Shown piece after piece: positions 32,108 through 34,400 of a DNA stretch of 34,400 nucleotides. Made by a program: the position numbers and the translations under genes. Under the pieces are notes generated by a model. It was not told the DNA's origin. It searched no databases and saw only the letters and a program-made list of their open reading frames with translations. Source of the stretch: Lachnospiraceae bacterium (GTDB lineage Bacteria; Bacillota; Clostridia; Lachnospirales; Lachnospiraceae); NCBI GenBank assembly GCA_014804365.1, contig JAAUZX010000018.1, forward strand, positions 1 through 34,400, written 5' to 3'. Every line of letters starts with the position of its first letter. Position 1 is the stretch's first letter.

Positions 32108-33562
32108 TCAGATGTGCACCGCCATAAATGCGCCTTTATCATCATATCCAAGCTGTGCCGCCTCGCCCGTGTAAATCTGAATCAGGAATACCTTATCCGT
32201 GCGGCTCAACATTCCCGTCCCATCGTCATAATACTCATAGATCGTATAATAGTCATCTGCACCGCCCACTCTCAGTACAGAGCTAAACTGATAGCTAAAC
32301 GTTCCGCTTTGTCGTTGATTGTGCCCCGCAGTATCTTCCAGATATCCGTTTTCCACCAGCCGGTCTACCAGATTCGATACTGCCTGAGCAGTAGATATGG
32401 CGCCCGGCAGCCTTAACGTATATGTACGCAGTGTCACTTCACTGGACACGCCTTCTTCACTGATATTGACAAATTTAAAAAGTGTCTTTCCCAGCGGCAT
32501 GGGAATCGGTCCGGTATACGGCACACTGTCCGCTGTCGGCTCGGATTCATCTGTGGTATAGTAGATCTTACATCCCTCTATTCCCTCTACCGCGATCATC
32601 GTCGGTTCCGTATACTCCCCGCTGTAGAGTTCAACCTCCGGAGCATTCGGCACCGGCAGATTAATGATATACTTCTTACTGACGATCTCACTCTCTATTC
32701 CGTAATCATTCACGAAGAAAGCGCTGATCGTATACTCTCCAGTCTCCAGGAATAACGGAGCGGTATAGATCAAACTGTTCTTCGTAGGTTTCGTGCCGTC
32801 CATCGTATAATAGATGGTACCGGAAGTATTGGAACTGAGTTTCAACGGGATGACTTCGGCATAGCTTCCCTCCACATAGCTGAATTCCGGCTCCATGGCG
32901 AGATATCCCTGAAACATATTGACTATCCCATCCTCCGGGCAGTTTCGCAAAAGCTCGTTGATCTGACCGTACATCTCCTGATTCGCATAGATCGTCACGA
33001 TCTTATTATATGCATTCTCCAGATCTTCATATGGAAAATCACCCCGCTCTATGATCCGATACAAAACCTGAAGCGCCGAATCATTATCCTTCTGCAGATA
33101 ATAATAATCCGCTTCCAGAAAAAGAAGCTGTGCCACATCGGGATACTTCACATACGCGGCTTCCAGACAGGCAACCGCCTCACCATAAGATTCATCCGCG
33201 GCATATTCCTGCGCCTTATTAATCTGGTATTCCACTGTCCTGATATGGTAGGCATACGCACCGTAGGAAAGCAGTGCCACCAAACATATGAGCACAAGAC
33301 TGGCAATCATCCAGATCTTCCTTCCATCTTCATCCGAAACGTTATTATGTTCCTGTGTCTTCTGCTCTTTACTTTCCCCGTCTTCCCGCGCTCTCTCCCG
33401 TGTGTCTTCCCCTTCCTGCAACGCTGCAAGTGTGGACAAGGTTTCCGTTATGCTGTTTTCTATCTCCGGCTCAAAGTCCGGCACGATTCGAATCTCTTCA
33501 CCGCATTTCTCGCAGATCAGATATCCTTCCTTTAACTCATTTCCACAATGGGGACACTTCAT
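32108..33562 (-). CDS. Zinc-ribbon membrane protein with TPR and two chitobiase-like domains
   Basis: A 484-residue protein. A cytoplasmic zinc ribbon (CPHC 3-6, CEKC 17-20) and an acidic linker precede one membrane helix (83-103). A TPR-like helical region (110-205) is followed by two chitobiase/hexosaminidase C-terminal-type beta domains at about 225-300 (TIYYTMDGTKPT) and 308-383 (KIYYTTDESEPT). The last 95 residues are an unrecognised domain. The extracellular domains are of the same kind as in the CotH protein three genes downstream, which suggests a common surface target. The ATG at 33562 is preceded by AAAGGGA. It lies 34 bases after folD. Confidence 0.8.
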   Translation of the reverse strand: MKCPHCGNELKEGYLICEKCGEEIRIVPDFEPEIENSITETLSTLAALQEGEDTRERAREDGESKEQKTQEHNNVSDEDGRKIWMIASLVLICLVALLSYGAYAYHIRTVEYQINKAQEYAADESYGEAVACLEAAYVKYPDVAQLLFLEADYYYLQKDNDSALQVLYRIIERGDFPYEDLENAYNKIVTIYANQEMYGQINELLRNCPEDGIVNMFQGYLAMEPEFSYVEGSYAEVIPLKLSSNTSGTIYYTMDGTKPTKNSLIYTAPLFLETGEYTISAFFVNDYGIESEIVSKKYIINLPVPNAPEVELYSGEYTEPTMIAVEGIEGCKIYYTTDESEPTADSVPYTGPIPMPLGKTLFKFVNISEEGVSSEVTLRTYTLRLPGAISTAQAVSNLVDRLVENGYLEDTAGHNQRQSGTFSYQFSSVLRVGGADDYYTIYEYYDDGTGMLSRTDKVFLIQIYTGEAAQLGYDDKGAFMAVHI

Positions 33563-33596
33563 AACCAGTTCCCTTTCTCTCTCGACGACTGACAGA

Positions 33597-34400
33597 CTAT
33601 TGCGCTTTTCCCGCTTCCACACAGTTGTGCATAAGCATTGCTATCGTCATGGGACCCACGCCTCCCGGCACGGGCGTAATAGCACTGCAAACCGGCGCCA
33701 CATCGTCATAATCCACATCACCGCATAACTTATTATTCTCATTGCGATGGATACCTACATCTATTACCACCGCCCCCTCTTTCACATATTCTTTCGTAAT
33801 CATCTTAGGCCTGCCCACCGCGACAATCAGAATATCCGCTCTTCTTGTCACTTCTTTCAGATCCTTTGTTCGGGAATGAGCAACCGTCACCGTCCCATTC
33901 TCCCGCAGAAGCAGCAATGCCATAGGTTTCCCCACGATATTGCTTCTTCCGATCACGACACATTCTTTACCGGCAATCTCAATTCCGGAACGTTTCAATA
34001 GTTGAATAATACCGGCCGGTGTACAAGATACGAAACCGGGCTGACCGATACAGAGTGCTCCGACACTCTGCGGATGGAATCCGTCCACATCCTTCTTCGG
34101 ATCGATCGCCCGTATCACCTCGTCCTCGTCAATATGCTTCGGAAGCGGAAGCTGTACCAGAATGCCATTAACTTCTTTCTTCTCATTCAAATCTCTGATC
34201 AGCTTAAGCAGTTCCTCCTGTGTTGTCTCCTCCGGCAGCTCATACGACAGAGAATCGATACCGATATAGGCACACGCCTTTTTCTTATTTCCTACATATA
34301 CACCGGAAGCCGGATCATTTCCCACCTGAATCACTGCCAGGCATATATGAATATGCTCTTCTTTCAGTTCCCCGACCTCTATCTTTAATTCCTCTTTGAT
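33597..34400 (-). CDS. folD: FolD, methylenetetrahydrofolate dehydrogenase/cyclohydrolase (5' end outside window)
   Basis: 268 codons of FolD; about 15-20 N-terminal residues lie beyond the window edge. FolD interconverts 5,10-methylene-, methenyl- and 10-formyl-tetrahydrofolate with NADP. Visible motifs are [13 protein letters not shown], the NADP-binding [18 protein letters not shown] and the C-terminal signature [10 protein letters not shown]. The frame stays open to the window edge. In anaerobes it feeds purine and formate/acetyl-CoA metabolism. It is 34 bases upstream of the zinc-ribbon/chitobiase-domain gene and may share its promoter with that cluster. Confidence 0.97.
   Translation of the reverse strand: MKEELKIEVGELKEEHIHICLAVIQVGNDPASGVYVGNKKKACAYIGIDSLSYELPEETTQEELLKLIRDLNEKKEVNGILVQLPLPKHIDEDEVIRAIDPKKDVDGFHPQSVGALCIGQPGFVSCTPAGIIQLLKRSGIEIAGKECVVIGRSNIVGKPMALLLLRENGTVTVAHSRTKDLKEVTRRADILIVAVGRPKMITKEYVKEGAVVIDVGIHRNENNKLCGDVDYDDVAPVCSAITPVPGGVGPMTIAMLMHNCVEAGKAQ

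Overview
The window looks like a chromosomal segment of an anaerobic, spore-forming Firmicute, most likely of the Lachnospiraceae (Clostridia). The evidence is the yqfC-yqfD-phoH-(pgpH position)-ybeY order, a BofC-like protein, an NfnAB-type transhydrogenase pair, CotH/VTC/DUF4956 genes and strong Shine-Dalgarno sites. No rRNA, tRNA or CRISPR array was seen.

Bases 1 to about 6500 are an AT-rich accessory region. It holds a small DUF6061-like gene, a decayed OmpR-type response regulator, an AraC/GyrI-like regulator paired with a transglutaminase-like protein, and a tyrosine-integrase remnant with two in-frame stops. A GNAT acetyltransferase with a hairpin-rich leader, an IS110-family insertion sequence and a SAM-dependent methyltransferase follow. 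The non-coding lead of the IS110 element contains a long-range 8-bp helix and a well-formed H-type pseudoknot over the transposase ribosome binding site. This is the place where a bridge RNA would be expected.

A DUF2971 gene with its own promoter (6629-7450, +) is followed by a bidirectional terminator. From there to the end of the window every gene is on the minus strand. In the direction of transcription (high to low coordinate) the blocks are: (1) folD (cut by the window edge), then a zinc-ribbon/TPR/chitobiase-domain membrane protein, a VTC-domain protein, a DUF4956 membrane protein and a CotH-kinase protein; (2) nfnA-nfnB; (3) a Dabb protein and a MORN-repeat membrane protein; (4) a zinc-ribbon membrane protein, rlmH, pdp, yqfC, yqfD, phoH, a shortened and apparently catalytically dead PgpH-like protein, ybeY, a SpoVB/MurJ-type flippase and a BofC-like protein; (5) a BaiN/YhiN-type flavoprotein followed by a complete sugar-type ABC importer (ATPase, two permeases, binding protein) and a tandem OB-like lipoprotein.

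Three intergenic spacers in the minus-strand region carry copies of the same 55-bp imperfect palindrome (14435-14502, 25561-25615, 28164-28218). One of these spacers also holds an unrelated 75-bp element with a 22-bp stem. The best candidates for something new are the structured RNA upstream of the IS110 transposase, the degenerate PgpH at the c-di-AMP phosphodiesterase locus, the CotH/VTC/DUF4956/chitobiase-domain gene set, and the palindromic repeat family.
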